Of a DNA stretch of 64,000 nt, positions 39,423 to 52,020 are shown piece after piece (the first letter of the stretch is position 1; the number at the start of each line of letters is the position of its first letter). The stretch spans positions 692,501 through 756,500 of the forward strand of contig JAOTOL010001372.1 in NCBI GenBank assembly GCA_034440575.1. The letters are read 5' to 3'. The notes under the pieces are model-generated. The model was not told the origin of the DNA and ran no database searches. It saw only the letters and a program-made list of their open reading frames with translations. Origin of the DNA: Imbricaverruca yamaguchii (taxonomy: Eukaryota > Arthropoda > Thecostraca > Neoverrucidae). A program made the position numbers and the translations under genes.

Positions 39423-40356
39423 CTCGCAGCCGGACCAGTCGCCGGACGCGCGCGGCTCCCCGGTCTCGACAGCGGTGAACGTGGCGGCCGAGTCGCCGCC
39501 GCCGCCGCCGCCGCCGGCCGGCCAGGACGTGATCGAGGTGCAGATCATGCCGCAGGACAACTGGGCCGACAACGCCACCGCCGTCACCGGCAACACGTCC
39601 GACGCGTCCACCTCGCTGGACGACTTCGGCCGGCTGCAGCGCACGCCCGATCTGTCGCGCCGCTTCCGCTGCCGGCGTCGGCTGCGCTGGACGCTGGCGG
39701 CGCTGGTCAGCCTGTTCGCGTTCGCCACGCCCGTCGTGATGGTGGTGCTGCCCAGGACGCCGCTGCTGGGCCTCAAGCCGGCGCAGCTGCAGTGCGGCGC
39801 AGAGTGTGACGGCGCGCTCGTGTCGTTCGCCTTCAAGCTGGCGATGCTGGCCGCCGGCACGTGGGCTGTGTTCGTGCGGCCGGCGCGCGCCACGCTGCCG
39901 CGCGTGCACACGTTCCGCGCTCTCGTCCTGCTGCTCGCCTTCACTTTCACCTTCAGCTTTTGGCTGTTCTTTTTCGTGCGCGTGCTGGAGGAGCGCACCG
40001 AGATCCGCTACTACACGGTGGTGCTGTTCGCTGGCAGCCTGGTGGACGCGCTGCTGTGGCTGCACTACCTGGCCGTGCTGCTGCTCGAGCTGCGCCACGT
40101 GCAGCCGCAGTACGCCGTCAAGGTGGTGCGCAGCCCCGACGGCGAGTCGCGCCTCTACCCGATCGGCCGGCTGAGCATCCAGCGGGCGGCCGCACACGTG
40201 CTGGAGCGCTACCACACCGACTTTCCCGTGTACAACCCGTACCTGGAGCGGCTGCCCGTCAAGGCGGGCCGCAAGTGCAGCAGCGCCACCTACAGCAGCG
40301 CCACCAGCTACAAGTTCTACAACGTGGACGACACCGCCACCGGCTCCGCGCTGCAG
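39423..40356 (+). CDS. Vang: Vang, main exon: phosphocluster, four transmembrane segments, start of C-terminal tail
   Basis: Core exon of Van Gogh/Vang-like, the four-pass plasma-membrane protein that works with Prickle, Frizzled, Dishevelled and Flamingo in planar cell polarity. Counting from the 28020 start, residues 39-349 lie here. In order: a Pro-rich stretch; the motif QDNWADN followed by a Ser/Thr cluster (TAVTGNTSDASTSLDD, about 90-105) matching the casein-kinase-phosphorylated cluster of Vang proteins; an Arg-rich juxtamembrane stretch; TM1 about 127-148, TM2 169-190, TM3 202-225 and TM4 235-260 (SLVDALL.LHYLAVLLLEL); then the conserved tail with KVVRS.DG.SR, GRLSIQRAA and DFPVYNP. 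The donor CAG|GTGAGT at 40356/40357 is perfect, phase 0. The acceptor CCAG at 39419-39422 matches the phase of the first exon; an alternative GCAG ending at 39429 would be phase 0. GC-rich third positions stand out from the AT-rich intron around it. Confidence 0.95.
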
Positions 40357-40369
40357 GTGAGTGGACAGT

Positions 40370-43300
40370 GGGCAAGGTGTGCTGCAAGTGGGGCCATACG
40401 TGACAATGGGGCCATACGTGCCGCAAGTTTGGAGAGAAAGAGAGGGATCATAGCCGGAACAGCCTGGACCGTCTTGCGGTTCTATACGTCGTGGCTGTCC
40501 CTTACACTCGGCTGTGCTGGCTGTGGCTGTTACAGTAGTCAATCTTCGTATCTAGTTAGATGTGCCCGAGCACCTCCATTTTTAGCACTAATAACTTGCT
40601 TGAGAACACTACCAACTTTTCGCCGAGCACATCATGTTTTTAGTGTTGTTGATTATAACGAATAGATGAACTTAGTATTGCTTTATTGTAGCTTAGCATT
40701 GCACACATGACATGTTGGAAATATCACCATGGTGCAGTCGGTGACGGTGGTTGGCTGGTTAGATGGGTAGGATGGCTAACAGTGAGTTGAAGGTTGATCT
40801 GGAAAGCTATTCATGCAAGTCATGATGCTTAACTAATAATAAAGATAATATAGCATGCCTTCACCATAATTTTAGCAAAGAGGTCATCTGAATTCCACAT
40901 AAAATAGGCAAAGGAAATGTATGCATCCTTTTCAACTGCGAACAGCACGTAGGTCTTGCCGCTTCATTCCAGATATCTTCCAGATGCCATATGACTTCCT
41001 TGATAAAACACGTTAGCTAAGCTCAGCGGAGCAATTTGTTTTCCGGCCCCACCGTTGGCCCCACTGGTGGGCTGGCCCATTGGCTGGCCCGTCGTAGTGG
41101 TACTGTGCAGGCTCAGCTGGACGCCGCTGCCGCATCGGCAGGATCGCTGTGGTAGCGCTTGCCGGCTGTAACATTCGCTGCTATTGTGAAGTGGTACCAG
41201 GAAAACTCTCTGCGGCTCCGCATCGCACTTTGAAGCTGTTCTCCGTTATGGCTTAATTGCGCGGAATTTTCTTCGTATTCATCGGCGATGCTGAAGTCAT
41301 CCCTTATTAGGCTGGGCTTGCATGCTCTTCTCGAAATCTGGACTTAATGTAAGCCAACCCTGTTCCTGTGCGGTGATTTATTTCTCATCTCGATGCGGTA
41401 GAGACCTTCTCCTCCCCTCCTTCTCGCACGGGAAAATGACGCATTCCTCAGCTCCATTCTGGAGGAACTCTCTTTTCCCTTCCGCCTGGCACGAGGCAGG
41501 AATTTAGTTCTCACCTATTTGCAGCAGAGATTCCTTCTCCCCTCTGCCTCGCACGGGCCAGTAACTTACTCCTCAATACCATGTGTGAGAGCTCCCCTTT
41601 TAAATTCAACCCTGGACACATTCTGATGCATTTCAAACATTTGAAGTACCAGACACTTCTCTTTGTCCGTAATTTTGTTGCTAAGAGAGGAATCTTGAGA
41701 TTAGATATAAACAGGCGGTGGAACGTATGGGGTGCTGTACCCATCCTGCGCGAGCAAGGGTGCATCGCATTCCCTTGGCGAATTCACTAAAGCTGTTTAC
41801 TCTGACTAGATTCTATGCTTCTGAATGTAATAAATATTCAAAATTAGGCGCTATATTCTGATAATTAGGTTCTGCGCATGCGCCCAGAACATGTATACTT
41901 ATGTTTGTTTTGGCCATTTTTGTACTTCCAATGATTCAGAAGAAATTATTGTCCAGATGCACAGCACGGTCTGCTCAGTACCACTGCTGGAACTTCACCA
42001 AACGTGATTTGCTTGCGGCATTTTAGACTGAAGTTCCGGCCACTTCATCCGAACCAAGTGATCCCAGCGGCAGATCCAGCGAAACCAATTTTAACATGAT
42101 TACTGGGGCAAATTTCCCGTAGTCATCTGCAAAGCTTCTAATTTTAGTACTGAATTCGCAAATCGCAACGAAAATCCTCGTTTTCAGCATGTTTTGTTGT
42201 CGACGTCTCCCGGGCGAAAATATCTTAAAACATGACCAGGAATCAAGAGTGGTCCATTAAGGATGTGGCTGCCAGAGTGGCGTTTCTCCAGGAACAGTCA
42301 ACTGCGTGCTCTCCTTCTCCTCTCTTCTCTTCTGTCTCAATTACCTCTCTGGAACATCTGGGCCTTTCGGTGGTGTCTGAGTTCACCCATTGATTGTTTT
42401 CCATTAGTGACGCACTCCAGAGGAACACGATGACCAGCACACGAGATGAATGTCCCGCTGCATTTAAATTAATTAGCCTGTCTCTGCTTATTCCGGGAAA
42501 TTCTTTCGACACGTTTGTATTGCACCAGCGTGCTTTAGAATGGAAATAATTGCTTCTTTTTATCGCGAATGATAAATTGAACAGCCACTTTCTCGATCTG
42601 AACCAGTGAATTACATGGAGGAAACTATGCAACAAAGCTGTGTCGATCATGACAGACGGTGTGCACTTTTTGTGTTTTTTGCTTGATGATAATTTGCACC
42701 TTTTGTGCAACAATAATACGTCCGTAGCGGCATGCAACTGCAACTCGATTAGCCAGTCAGCTCAGGAGAGGGCGAGGGGGGGGGGGGGGGGTGCTTGTCT
42801 CTCCAGCCAGCACTGCTTTATATCCAGGGGTAATATTGGTAAATTTAATACAATAATTAATCTTGGCGCATATTTCCCCGACCGGGCGCACGTGCTGCCA
42901 AATAAGGCAGCTAACTGGGCTTCACCTTCAGGAGTGCCCGAGGGCCATTTTGGTCATGCTAGACCGGCTATTGCACTTCGCTGCGAAAGGTGCGTCTGCA
43001 CTATCGGCGGGGACGCTCGCCTGGCCCAGGACACTTATGTTCCAAATAATAGCTTAAAGTAGCCCAGAGGTAGCCTGCGATCCTGTATTTGGGCTGTTAA
43101 TAGAGAGGTTACAGTGGTTCGGGAGGATGCCAAGATCTGTACTATGTTAACTATCAGAAACAGCTGCTTTGTTTATCAACAGAGGCATCGCCTGTTCCGA
43201 AGCATTGTGTGACTGCGAAAGGAACACCGACTGGTCCAGGAGCACGTATACATACTCAAAGCACCGACCTGTCTGGAAAGACGGCTATCTTGTCGGGAGA

Positions 43301-43490
43301 GGAGCATTTATAGCCAGCAATGGTATACATGTTGCCAAAAGTGGTACCCGAATGGCCCAAGACAGTGGCTACATTTTCAGTGGTACACAGTTGCCTGGAA
43401 TGACACCGACATTGGCGAAGTACGCTCCTGACCGTACCGGGCGCACAACTGTATCTTTCGGCTTCCTTAGTATTTTGCAAATTTTAGCTG
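40370..43490. other. No gene recognised (within Vang intron 2)
   Basis: Unique-looking intronic sequence. Weak tandem similarity of CTTCTCCCCTC...TCGCACGG blocks at 41400-41580 and a G-run at 42776-42790. No coding motif. Confidence 0.5.
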
Positions 43491-43765
43491 AGTCGGTAAA
43501 TTCCATGCCATCGGGCAATAGGGCGCCCACTACTGAGGACACGCTATTCCTTCGGCCAATAGTGCGCCCGTTACCGGAGGCACGCTATTTTCTCGGCCAA
43601 TAGTGCGCCCGTTACCGGAGGCACGCTATTTTCTCGGCCAATAGTGCGCCCTTTACCTGAGGAACTCTATTTTCTCGGCCAATAGTGCACCCGTTACCGG
43701 AGGCACGCTATTTTCTCGGCCAATAGTGCGCCCTTTACCTGAGGAACGCTATTTCCCAGGACATG
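43490..43765 (+). repeat. About 43-bp minisatellite, about 6 copies
   Basis: TTTTCTCGGCCAATAGTGCG and CCCGTTACCGGAGGCACGCT recur. Decayed relatives extend left to about 43170. Confidence 0.9.
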
Positions 43766-43769
43766 GAAG

Positions 43770-44870
43770 TCGCACGTGCCGGAGGCCAAGCTATCGCCTG
43801 TTGTGAGATAAGCGACCTTCTGGTTAATGTTGGAGTTCTTCTTGAGATCGGCGCTCATGTGGCCTGGTCACTCGGTGACCCTCAGACTGATCTGGCACAT
43901 ATTCTGTGGCGGATCGGTGCCATTCGTTTGCTCCAGGCCCTTTTCCATTCGCCACTCGAACAACTGTAGGTAAGTAGGTTACTTAGGTAGGTACTGATAA
44001 CCACTAGCGGAGGTATCACTGGGGCACTAAGAGACTCTCCGAGCTTCCTTCAATGCTTGGAAGTAGCAGTAGCAATGCACCTAACCAATTGGGTGGTCCA
44101 ATCTAGAAAATGGTAAAGAAACCGGATTTATCGGAAAAGGCACGTTTTCTGCCAACATTTCTGATCTTTCTGCTCCACTATTGTATCTACACTCATCGCT
44201 TCCCCTGACCATAACGTGGCATCTCGTAGTGTACGGTAGTATCCATTGGAAGGATGCCACGCATTGTCTACTCGGAGTATATTATAGGTTGTGTCTTGTT
44301 GGCTACTGTGTTATACAAGTGGCCGTGACTGTTTACAGAACACGCAATCGTACTTTGTCTTTCATTTACTAAAGTCGTGGAACAAGATGCAACGCTAATA
44401 ATCACGCTTCCAAACCAGGAATAACAATGTAAACATGATCATGGTTTTTTTGGGGGCGGTAAAAAATACGTAACATTCTTTTCAAAACGTCAACCCTGCT
44501 CTATGACAGCACGACTTCCCCTCCCCAATGAAAATGAAAAGTTCTATCGCTGGGAGCAGCACAGCCTCACGACAATGTTTCGTTCCTCCATCTATCATCA
44601 CTGACTCCATCTATGTTCACTGCCTGCTGATGATCCTACGATCCTGAGTACAATGTTCCCTCGTGTCCACAATTGAAGCCAATGACAACAGCATAGCAGG
44701 AACAACTGACACAAAGATCTGGCTGAAAGATAGCAGGCATTGACAGTCGGAAACAAAGGATGACTACGACAGCTATCTTAGTGTGGTGTGTAGCACCGAC
44801 CACAACCTCCACAAACACGCGTTATCACAGGGCAGCGTGGCGATCTGCACCACCACGGCCCTTTCGGTAC
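43770..44870. other. No gene recognised (within Vang intron 2)
   Basis: Unique-looking sequence; nothing identifiable. Confidence 0.5.
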
Positions 44871-44875
44871 CACGA

Positions 44876-46425
44876 GCAGCAGCGCTGGCGATCTGTACCC
44901 CCACGGTCCCTCTGACACCATGAGCAGCAGCGCTGGCGATCTGTACCGCCACGGTCCCTCTGACACCATGAGCAGCAGCGCTGGCGATCTGTACCGCCAC
45001 GGTCCCTCTGACACCATGAGCAGCAGCGCTGGCGATCTGTACCGCCACGGTCCCTCTGACACCATGAGCAGCAGCGCTGGCGATCTGTACCGCCACGGTC
45101 CCTCTGACACCACGAGCAGCACCGCTGGCGATCTGTACCGCCACGGTCCCTCTGACACCATGAGCAGCAGCGCTGGCGATCTGTACCGCCACGGTCCCTC
45201 TGACACCATGAGCAGCAGCGCTGGCGATCTGTACCGCCACGGTCCCTCTGACACCATGAGCAGCAGCGCTGGCGATCTGTACCGCCACGGTCCCTCTGAC
45301 ACCATGAGCAGCAGCGCTGGCGATCTGTACCGCCACGGTCCCTCTGACACCATGAGCAGCAGCGCTGGCGATCTGTACCGCCACGGTCCCTCTGACACCA
45401 TGAGCAGCAGCGCTGGCGATCTGTACCGCCACGGTCCCTCTGACACCATGAGCAGCAGCGCTGGCGATCTGTACCGCCACGGTCCCTCTGACACCATGAG
45501 CAGCAGCGCTGGCGATCTGTACCGCCACGGTCCCTCTGACACCACGAGCAGCAGCGCTGGCGATCTGTACCGCCACGGTCCCTCTGACACCATGAGCAGC
45601 AGCGCTGGCGATCTGTACCGCCACGGTCCCTCTGACACCATGAGCAGCAGCGCTGGCGATCTGTACCGCCACGGTCCCTCTGACACCATGAGCAGCAGCG
45701 CTGGCGATCTGTACCGCCACGGTCCCTCTGACACCATGAGCAGCAGCGCTGGCGATCTGTACCGCCACGGTCCCTCTGACACCATGAGCAGCAGCGCTGG
45801 CGATCTGTACCGCCACGGTCCCTCTGACACCATGAGCAGCAGCGCTGGCGATCTGTACCGCCACGGTCCCTCTGACACCATGAGCAGCAGCGCTGGCGAT
45901 CTGTACCGCCACGGTCCCTCTGACACCATGAGCAGCAGCGCTGCCGATCTGTACCGCCACGGTCCCTCTGACACCACGAGCAGCAGCGCTGGCGATCTGT
46001 ACCGCCACGGTCCCTCTGACACCATGAGCAGCAGCGCTGGCGATCTGTACCGCCACGGTCCCTCTGACACCATGAGCAGCAGCGCTGGCGATCTGTACCG
46101 CCACGGTCCCTCTGACACCATGAGCAGCAGCGCTGGCGATCTGTACCGCCACGGTCCCTCTGACACCATGAGCAGCAGCGCTGGCGATCTGTACCGCCAC
46201 GGTCCCTCTGACACCATGAGCAGCAGCGCTGGCGATCTGTACCGCCACGGTTCCCTCTGACACCATGAGCAGCAGCGCTGGCGATCTGTACCGCCACGGT
46301 CCCTCTGACACCATGAGCAGCAGCGCTGGCGATCTGTACCGCCACGGTCCCTCTGACACCATGAGCAGCAGCGCTGGCGATCTGTACCGCCACGGTCCCT
46401 CTGACACCATGAGCAGCGAGTGGTA
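44876..46425 (+). repeat. 48-bp minisatellite, about 32 copies, very homogeneous
   Basis: Unit: GACACCATGAGCAGCAGCGC then TGGCGATCTGTACCGCCACG then GTCCCTCT. Differences are single substitutions (ATG to ACG in a few units) and one inserted T near 46251. Stop-free on several frames of both strands (e.g. MSSSAGDLYRHGPSDT per unit on plus). No splice context for coding, and it lies inside an intron. Confidence 0.98.
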
Positions 46426-46802
46426 GGGTGGGGTCGTGCCGCCACGATTAAAGTCGGTGACTGGCGAGACAAGATCACCGGATCTCGTGACCGGTGATCT
46501 GCACCACATTGTGTTCTGCCGGCCTTTCAGTGCTGCCTATAGCTAGCGGTGAGATAATTTGAGGGCGGCCCGGCGGTAGCTGCCAACTATTGGCAGACGG
46601 AGCTGAATTGAGGCCACCTTGTTCCGACGGAGCTGGACCGAGGCCATTTTGATCCGACGGAGCTTGGCCCAGGCCATCTTGCTCCTACTTAAATTGTAAC
46701 GGAAGATATACATTGGACACAGCCAACGATTATGCTACTTTTATCTCAGAACACCTTGTAGTCAAGTTACTGGATTCAAAAGGGACCAAAAATATTGATG
46801 CG

Positions 46803-46909
46803 AACATACACACACACACACACACACACAGATATAAATTTATACATATATATATAAATAAAGAAATAAATATGTATATATAATGTATATACATGTATAT
46901 ACACACATA

Positions 46910-46982
<73 letters not shown>
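46803..46982 (+). repeat. (CA)n and (TA)n microsatellites
   Basis: CA 46806-46830, then mixed TA with a pure TA tract 46917-46979. Confidence 0.96.
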
Positions 46983-46983
<1 letters not shown>

Positions 46984-47830
46984 CCACATAAAGAAGGGCT
47001 ACGCGGGACGAACCGAACATGACGGTGCTGAACGGAAGGTCAGAATCCTACACTCGATGTCATCATTCGTCATTTTGAGCGTGATGCGGATGTGCCGGGA
47101 ATATGATCAAACCTGAAGATCGGCCTGACGATCGGCGTAATCCAGTTGCATGGTGGGTTGCAATTGATAACTTTCTCACACCAACGTGGAACATTGCATT
47201 ATGCAATTACAAGATAGCAGCCATTGGCAACATGTTGCCAGCATTTTCAAGCCGGTTGATAGGACATATTGTCAAGTAACTTTTCGAATATAACCGCCTA
47301 GCTATTAAGTTGACTTTGGCCGAGATGTGCGATCCGCTACTACACATGCCGAGTGGACCCAGCACATATGGCTCCAGGTACATGGTTCATGTGTTTTTTT
47401 TAACTTAAACACCTATATGGTTTCAAATATGTAGAGCACACTGTTAGGTAGTGTTCACCTCAGCTTTTCGAGGGTCCCAAGCTCCTCCAAAGTTGGTCAG
47501 AGATCTCCCCACCCAAAAGGCACACCGGAGGTCAGAACGTTACACATCGCATTGTACCCAGATTTGAACATGGTTCCATGCTTCACAGTTCCCTTGCAGT
47601 TTGTTATGACGTCAGTTTTAATCTTTTTTCGCCTGCAGCACCGTTCCAGGCACAGATCATTTCCGGCGCCTATACTCCCCGCTCTGTTTCGGCACACACA
47701 ATCGCCGAGACAAGTAATGAAAAAGCGACCGCCAGGCGCGCCGGCGCTTTTTGCGGCTGCAGCTCTCGTTCCCCCTCCCTCCCCCACCCAGTCTGACGCT
47801 GACGTCAGACCGCGGAGCCAGATGCGCTGC
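46983..47830. other. No gene recognised (within Vang intron 2)
   Basis: Unique-looking sequence; nothing identifiable. Confidence 0.5.
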
Positions 47831-47831
47831 C

Positions 47832-48112
47832 CAGCTGTTCCCACCGAGCTCCCACCGAGCTCCCACTGAGCTCCCGCTAAGAGCTTCCGAGCCTCCACCG
47901 AGCCCTACCGAGCTTCCATAGAGCTCCCACCGAGCTCCCACCGAGCTCCCACCGGGCTCCCACTGAGCTTCCACAGAGCTCCCACCGGGCTCCCACAGAG
48001 CTCCCACCGGGCTCCCACCGAGCTCCCACCGAGCTCCCACCGGGCTCCCACCGAGCTCCCACCGAGCTCCCACCGGGCTCCCACCGAGCTCCCACCGAGC
48101 TCCCACCGCACG
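47832..48112 (+). repeat. 11-bp minisatellite (CGAGCTCCCAC / CGGGCTCCCAC), about 25 copies
   Basis: Two unit types interspersed, more degenerate at the left end. Confidence 0.96.
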
Positions 48113-48135
48113 GCGCGCCCACGCACCGAATTGCG

Positions 48136-48186
48136 CGTCACGTGACCGCCTCCTCTGCGGCGCGGCTCACGCGTGATCACGTGACT
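48136..48186. promoter_or_regulatory. Two TCACGTGA palindromic E-boxes in a CpG-rich patch
   Basis: TCACGTGA at 48138-48145 (within GTCACGTGAC) and 48177-48184, 39 bp apart, in a GC-rich segment (48100-48320). GTCACGTGAC matches the consensus of bHLH-Zip factors of the MITF/TFE type. Function is untested; intronic enhancer is one possibility. Confidence 0.35.
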
Positions 48187-48335
48187 GATAGAGGCGGCAG
48201 GTGCGGCTCGCAGTGAAGGCGCGGCAGGCGGCGGCCGGCATCGGCGTGAGCTCGGGGCGGCGGTGTGCTGCCAGTGCTGGCTTGACACGGAAGACGGCCG
48301 CCCAGTTGTCGGTCCGAGCGCCAGACGTCATTGCT

Positions 48336-48412
48336 CCACAGTCCACAGTCCACAGTCCACAGTCCACAGTCCACAGTCCACAGTCCACAGTCCACAGTCC
48401 ACAGTACACAGT
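48336..48412 (+). repeat. 7-bp tandem repeat (CACAGTC), about 11 copies
   Basis: Perfect CACAGTC units with one ACACAGT interruption near 48400. Confidence 0.97.
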
Positions 48413-48744
48413 CCATGGCGGTCCACATCGCTCGTCATCACATGTGGTGACGGACACAACAATGACGACCACCGCCTATCTACCGGCGATGCGACTGACT
48501 TCGGCGTCGAGTACCCAAAAATATTCCATATTCCTGACAACAAAACATAACCACAATCCCATCCGCATTGTTAAAAATGGAGTTTCGCTGCAACTGGCTA
48601 CACTTTAATGTGGTCGCTATGTTACTTTAATGTGGTCGCACGGTGGAACGTGCCTGATGCTTTGCCAGACGAATTAACATGCTCGATTCGGTGTTCTTTG
48701 TGTTCTAAGGCCATGACAATAACTGGCTGGTTATTGGTAACGAC

Positions 48745-51700
48745 TAGGGATTGCAATCCCGGGAATATTTAAATCCCGATCCCGATCCCGAAAATCTTGT
48801 CCATACCGGGATCCGAAGAAAAATCATAAACTCAAACAATTCTAGCACGGAAAGATTGTTTATGCTTTAAGGCTGTAACATAGGCTATTGCATTTTGTCA
48901 AATTCCACAATGCGTTTTTGCAACACATTGTAGCAGTGCTCAGTGCTCACAATAAGTGCACCAAGGTCATGCACAGGGACTTTGCCGTCCCACACATTAC
49001 GCAACCAGAACGGCGCGCCGCGCGACTGTGGCAGGAAGTTTTAAGAGACGCACCTCGATTCTCGCGAGAGCGGCGGCGCCGAAATTGGAGCTGAGCGCTG
49101 AGCACTTGAAACGGCTGATTGCGGAGGGGTGGTATCCAAGGCGACAATTCCTTTGTTTCAGTTGGTCGTCGAACGTAGTTTGCAGTACACGTCAGCGCAC
49201 ACGGAGAGCAAGCACTGAATAAAGGAATCTTTTATTTGGAAAAGTGTGGGTCTGACATATTGATACAGCTATGGAGAATTTCAAGGAATTTAAAATAACA
49301 GATGTGTGGAAGGACTTTTTAAGAGACAAATCAGGACAAAAACAAAACGTAAGAAATGCAACAAAGTAATTAAGTGCACAGGTGAATCCACAAAAGGTTT
49401 ACACGTCCACTTGCAGACCATGCATGGAGAGGGCACAGTGTCAAAGAATACAACAGCATCTACTGCTGCGTCTACATCACAACAAACCGCCACCGAAGGA
49501 CTTCCATCCAAGAAGATGAAGATTGACTCATTTTTTCCTAAGAGCGAAGAGGTGTCACTCGATACGACGCTGGGGCGTATGTGCAGTAGGGATTGTATCC
49601 CATTCCAAACGTTTTGTACCTCAGACGATCTGCGGCAGCTCTATTGCAGCGAAGGGCCACAAGGACCTACCAACATCCCCAAACGGCATAAAGAGTCGAG
49701 TAATGAAGCACTGTACCAAGTCATGGGTGTCGTGAAGTCCGAGTTGAGAGAGAGTATGAGTACCAACAAACGTTTTACGCTGACGCTTGACGAGTACACA
49801 TCTTTGCGCAGCAGGCGCTATATGAGCGCTAACGTACACTGTGGTTCCCATACTTGGGGGGCCTGGGCGTGATTCGATGCACCGGTTCCATGCCCGCAGA
49901 AAAGTGTCTACATGTTCTGAATGAGAAACTGAACAAGTTCGATATCGACCTGCATCGGCATATCGTGTGCGTATGCACAGATGGAGCGAGTGTAATGAAG
50001 AAGTTTGGGCGGCTTATTCCGTGCATGCAGCAACTGTGCATGGCACATGGGCTTCATCTGGCGGTCACAGATGCGCTTTATAGGAAGAGTGGGACTACTG
50101 AAGCCTTCCAAGCACAACCACATGAAGATGACGGCGAAGGTTCAGGCGAAGAATCTGGCGGCGAGAGTGAAGAACAAGATGACAATGAAGCAGAAAGAGA
50201 ACATTTTCAAACGATCATCCAAGGTCAACGCTTGGAAGTGAGTGGTGAAATCGGAAAAACGATCCCTAAGGTGCGCAAAATCGTTCGCTGGTTCAGAAAA
50301 TCACGTGTTCGTAACGACTGTCTGCAAAAACATGTTGCAGACGAACACAGCTGTGAGCGCGCCCTGTTGCTTGACTGCAGAACGCGCTGGAACAGCCTCT
50401 TGGTCATGCTAGAGCGATTCTTGGAACTGAAAACAGCGGTCCAGAAGGCGTTGATCGATATACAGGCAAAAAGTGGCTCGGCGGTTGCTATGCTCAGTAA
50501 TGATGAACTCAACAGCGTTCGGGACCTGGTAAGTACACTTAACGTATTGAAGGTCGGAACTGAAATGCTTTGCAGACAAGATGCAAACCTCATCACATGC
50601 GAGGTGACTCTGTCATTCGTGTTGACACAACTTCGGAACCAAGCATCACCCACGGCGGCAAAGCTGCTCAAATGTGTAAGAAGAAGAATCCTTGAGAGCA
50701 GAACACTCATGTCTTCAGTACTGCAGTATCTTCATCAAGGCCACGGGTCTTCAAGCGATCGAGACATGCCTGTGGCACAGGCAAACGAGGTTAGCAAGAT
50801 GGTCATTGAGCTTGTTTCTAGACTGTCGCTGAAAGACGTCGTTGCAACTTCCAAGGAAGTGCCACTGCCGGTTCCGACAGACCTCGCTGACTCAGACGAA
50901 GATGATCCCAGTGAAACCATTCCAGTCAGTGACACAGATACCCTCAAGGCGGCGTTAGAACGAAGTATGAGAGAACAAACCGCAAACGCAGAACTGGAAG
51001 GAAGTGAAGTGTCGGAGCGACGGCTAAAAAATTTGGTAAAGCAAGAGCTGGCGAACTTACCGTACACGGGCCACGGGTTTTATACTAGAAACGTTTACCA
51101 ATGGCTGAAAGAAAGGCGTCCCCACCAGTGTAGAGGCAGAGAGGGTGTTCTCGGTGCTGGGAAATATTGTGAACAAACTCCGAACCCGTTTGAACGACGA
51201 GACCATAGATGCGCTAGTCTTTCTAAAGACCTACTACTCGTGCCACAAATGAGCGGAAGTTGGTTCCTGGATGTGGCCAACATTTAACGTGCAGTGTTTC
51301 CGTCGTTCTTTGTATTGTAGTCATCGTGTTGGCTGGTGTTGTATTGTATGCAGTCAATCATGTTATCACTTGTTCTTGATGAGTTAAACTTTTTGTGTTC
51401 GTATGCCATGTTTTGCTTTTTGCGCAAGAAACACATGAGCCCGGAAGTACAAACAGTGAGCTGGCCAGTGACGTTTTGGACTGTCCCTCGGGTTATGAAT
51501 AGATCCAGAGTCAGAGAGTTTTGCGTTTCTATTGAGCATGCATTATTGTTGGAGTAACGAAGTCAACAGTCAACACGTAAACATAGGTGTCATCACACCA
51601 CAACACATAGGTGTCATCACATAAAATTGCCAAATTTGAGTACAAACAATGTTCCTATCATGTTCATTAATTTTCGAGGGGAAATTTATATTCATATTAA

Positions 51701-51824
51701 TATGGGCAGTGCTTAATTTAACTATTTCTATGTATAAAGTGTCTTTTACCATAACACTAAACACTTCCGCCAGATCACCTCCGGGACCCGGGATTGGCAA
51801 AATGTTCCGGGATTGCAATCCCTA
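48745..51824 (+). mobile_element. hAT-family DNA transposon with terminal inverted repeats and 8-bp target duplication
   Basis: The left end reads TAGGGATTGCAATCCCGGGA at 48745. The right end, read inward from 51824, gives TAGGGATTGCAATCCCGGAA, so the terminal repeats agree over about 18 of 20 bases. Flanks are GTAACGAC (48737-48744) and TTAACGAC (51825-51832), an 8-bp target duplication with one mismatch, as expected of hAT. Subterminal CGGGATC-type repeats lie at both ends (48775-48835 and 51777-51795). The element is 3,080 bp and contains a transposase reading frame broken by frameshifts. It sits inside Vang intron 2. The well-preserved ends with decayed coding suggest insertion in the moderate past. 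It might still be mobilised by a relative's transposase. Confidence 0.9.
49271..51252 (+). pseudogene. hAT transposase (BED zinc finger), frameshifted
   Basis: Cut-and-paste transposase read in four frame segments. ATG 49271 opens MENFKEF...VWKDFLRDK, the start of a BED zinc finger. After a slip near 49336 the finger continues RKKCNKVIKC...STKGLHVHL. The first zinc-ligand Cys appears lost (CGT Arg where TGT is expected). Next comes TLTLDEYTS, with the probable first catalytic Asp at about 49789. A second frameshift near 49855 leads into the long segment 49854-51120 with CTDGASVMKKFG (second Asp at 49980), CMAHGLHLAVTDALY, an acidic insert (EDDGEGSGEESGGE), DCRTRWNSLLVMLER and a second acidic stretch. 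A third slip near 51120, in a CCCC run, shifts into TSVEAERVFSVLGN...KLRTRL, the hAT C-terminal dimerisation motif, ending at TGA 51250-51252. Length and domain order match ordinary hAT transposases. It is inactive as it stands. Confidence 0.88.
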
Positions 51825-51894
51825 TTAACGACCTGTCATGCTACCCGTATCTCGTGCTTGTCGTTTATTGGCGTTCGATCATCCACCTCATGTG

Positions 51895-52020
51895 TTGTTC
51901 GCTCACCATTCATGAGCCGTTCATCCACGACTCATTTGTCGTTCATCCACTACTCATTTGTCGTTCACCCACCACTCATTTGTCGTTCATCCACCATTCA
52001 TGCATGGTTTGTCTGTCGCT
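51895..52020 (+). repeat. About 22-bp tandem repeat, about 4-5 copies
   Basis: ACTCATTTGTCGTTCATCCA recurs at about 22-bp spacing, immediately right of the hAT insertion. Confidence 0.85.

Noticed and set aside
39325..40542. 405-codon minus-strand frame over the Vang exon
   Set aside because: Antisense shadow of a GC-rich coding exon; the plus strand matches Vang throughout.
44920..46260. 446-codon frame MSSSAGDLYRHGPSDT repeated
   Set aside because: Lies within Vang intron 2, is mirrored by three minus-strand frames of over 500 codons, and is cut by a one-base insertion; a 48-bp array without stops explains it.
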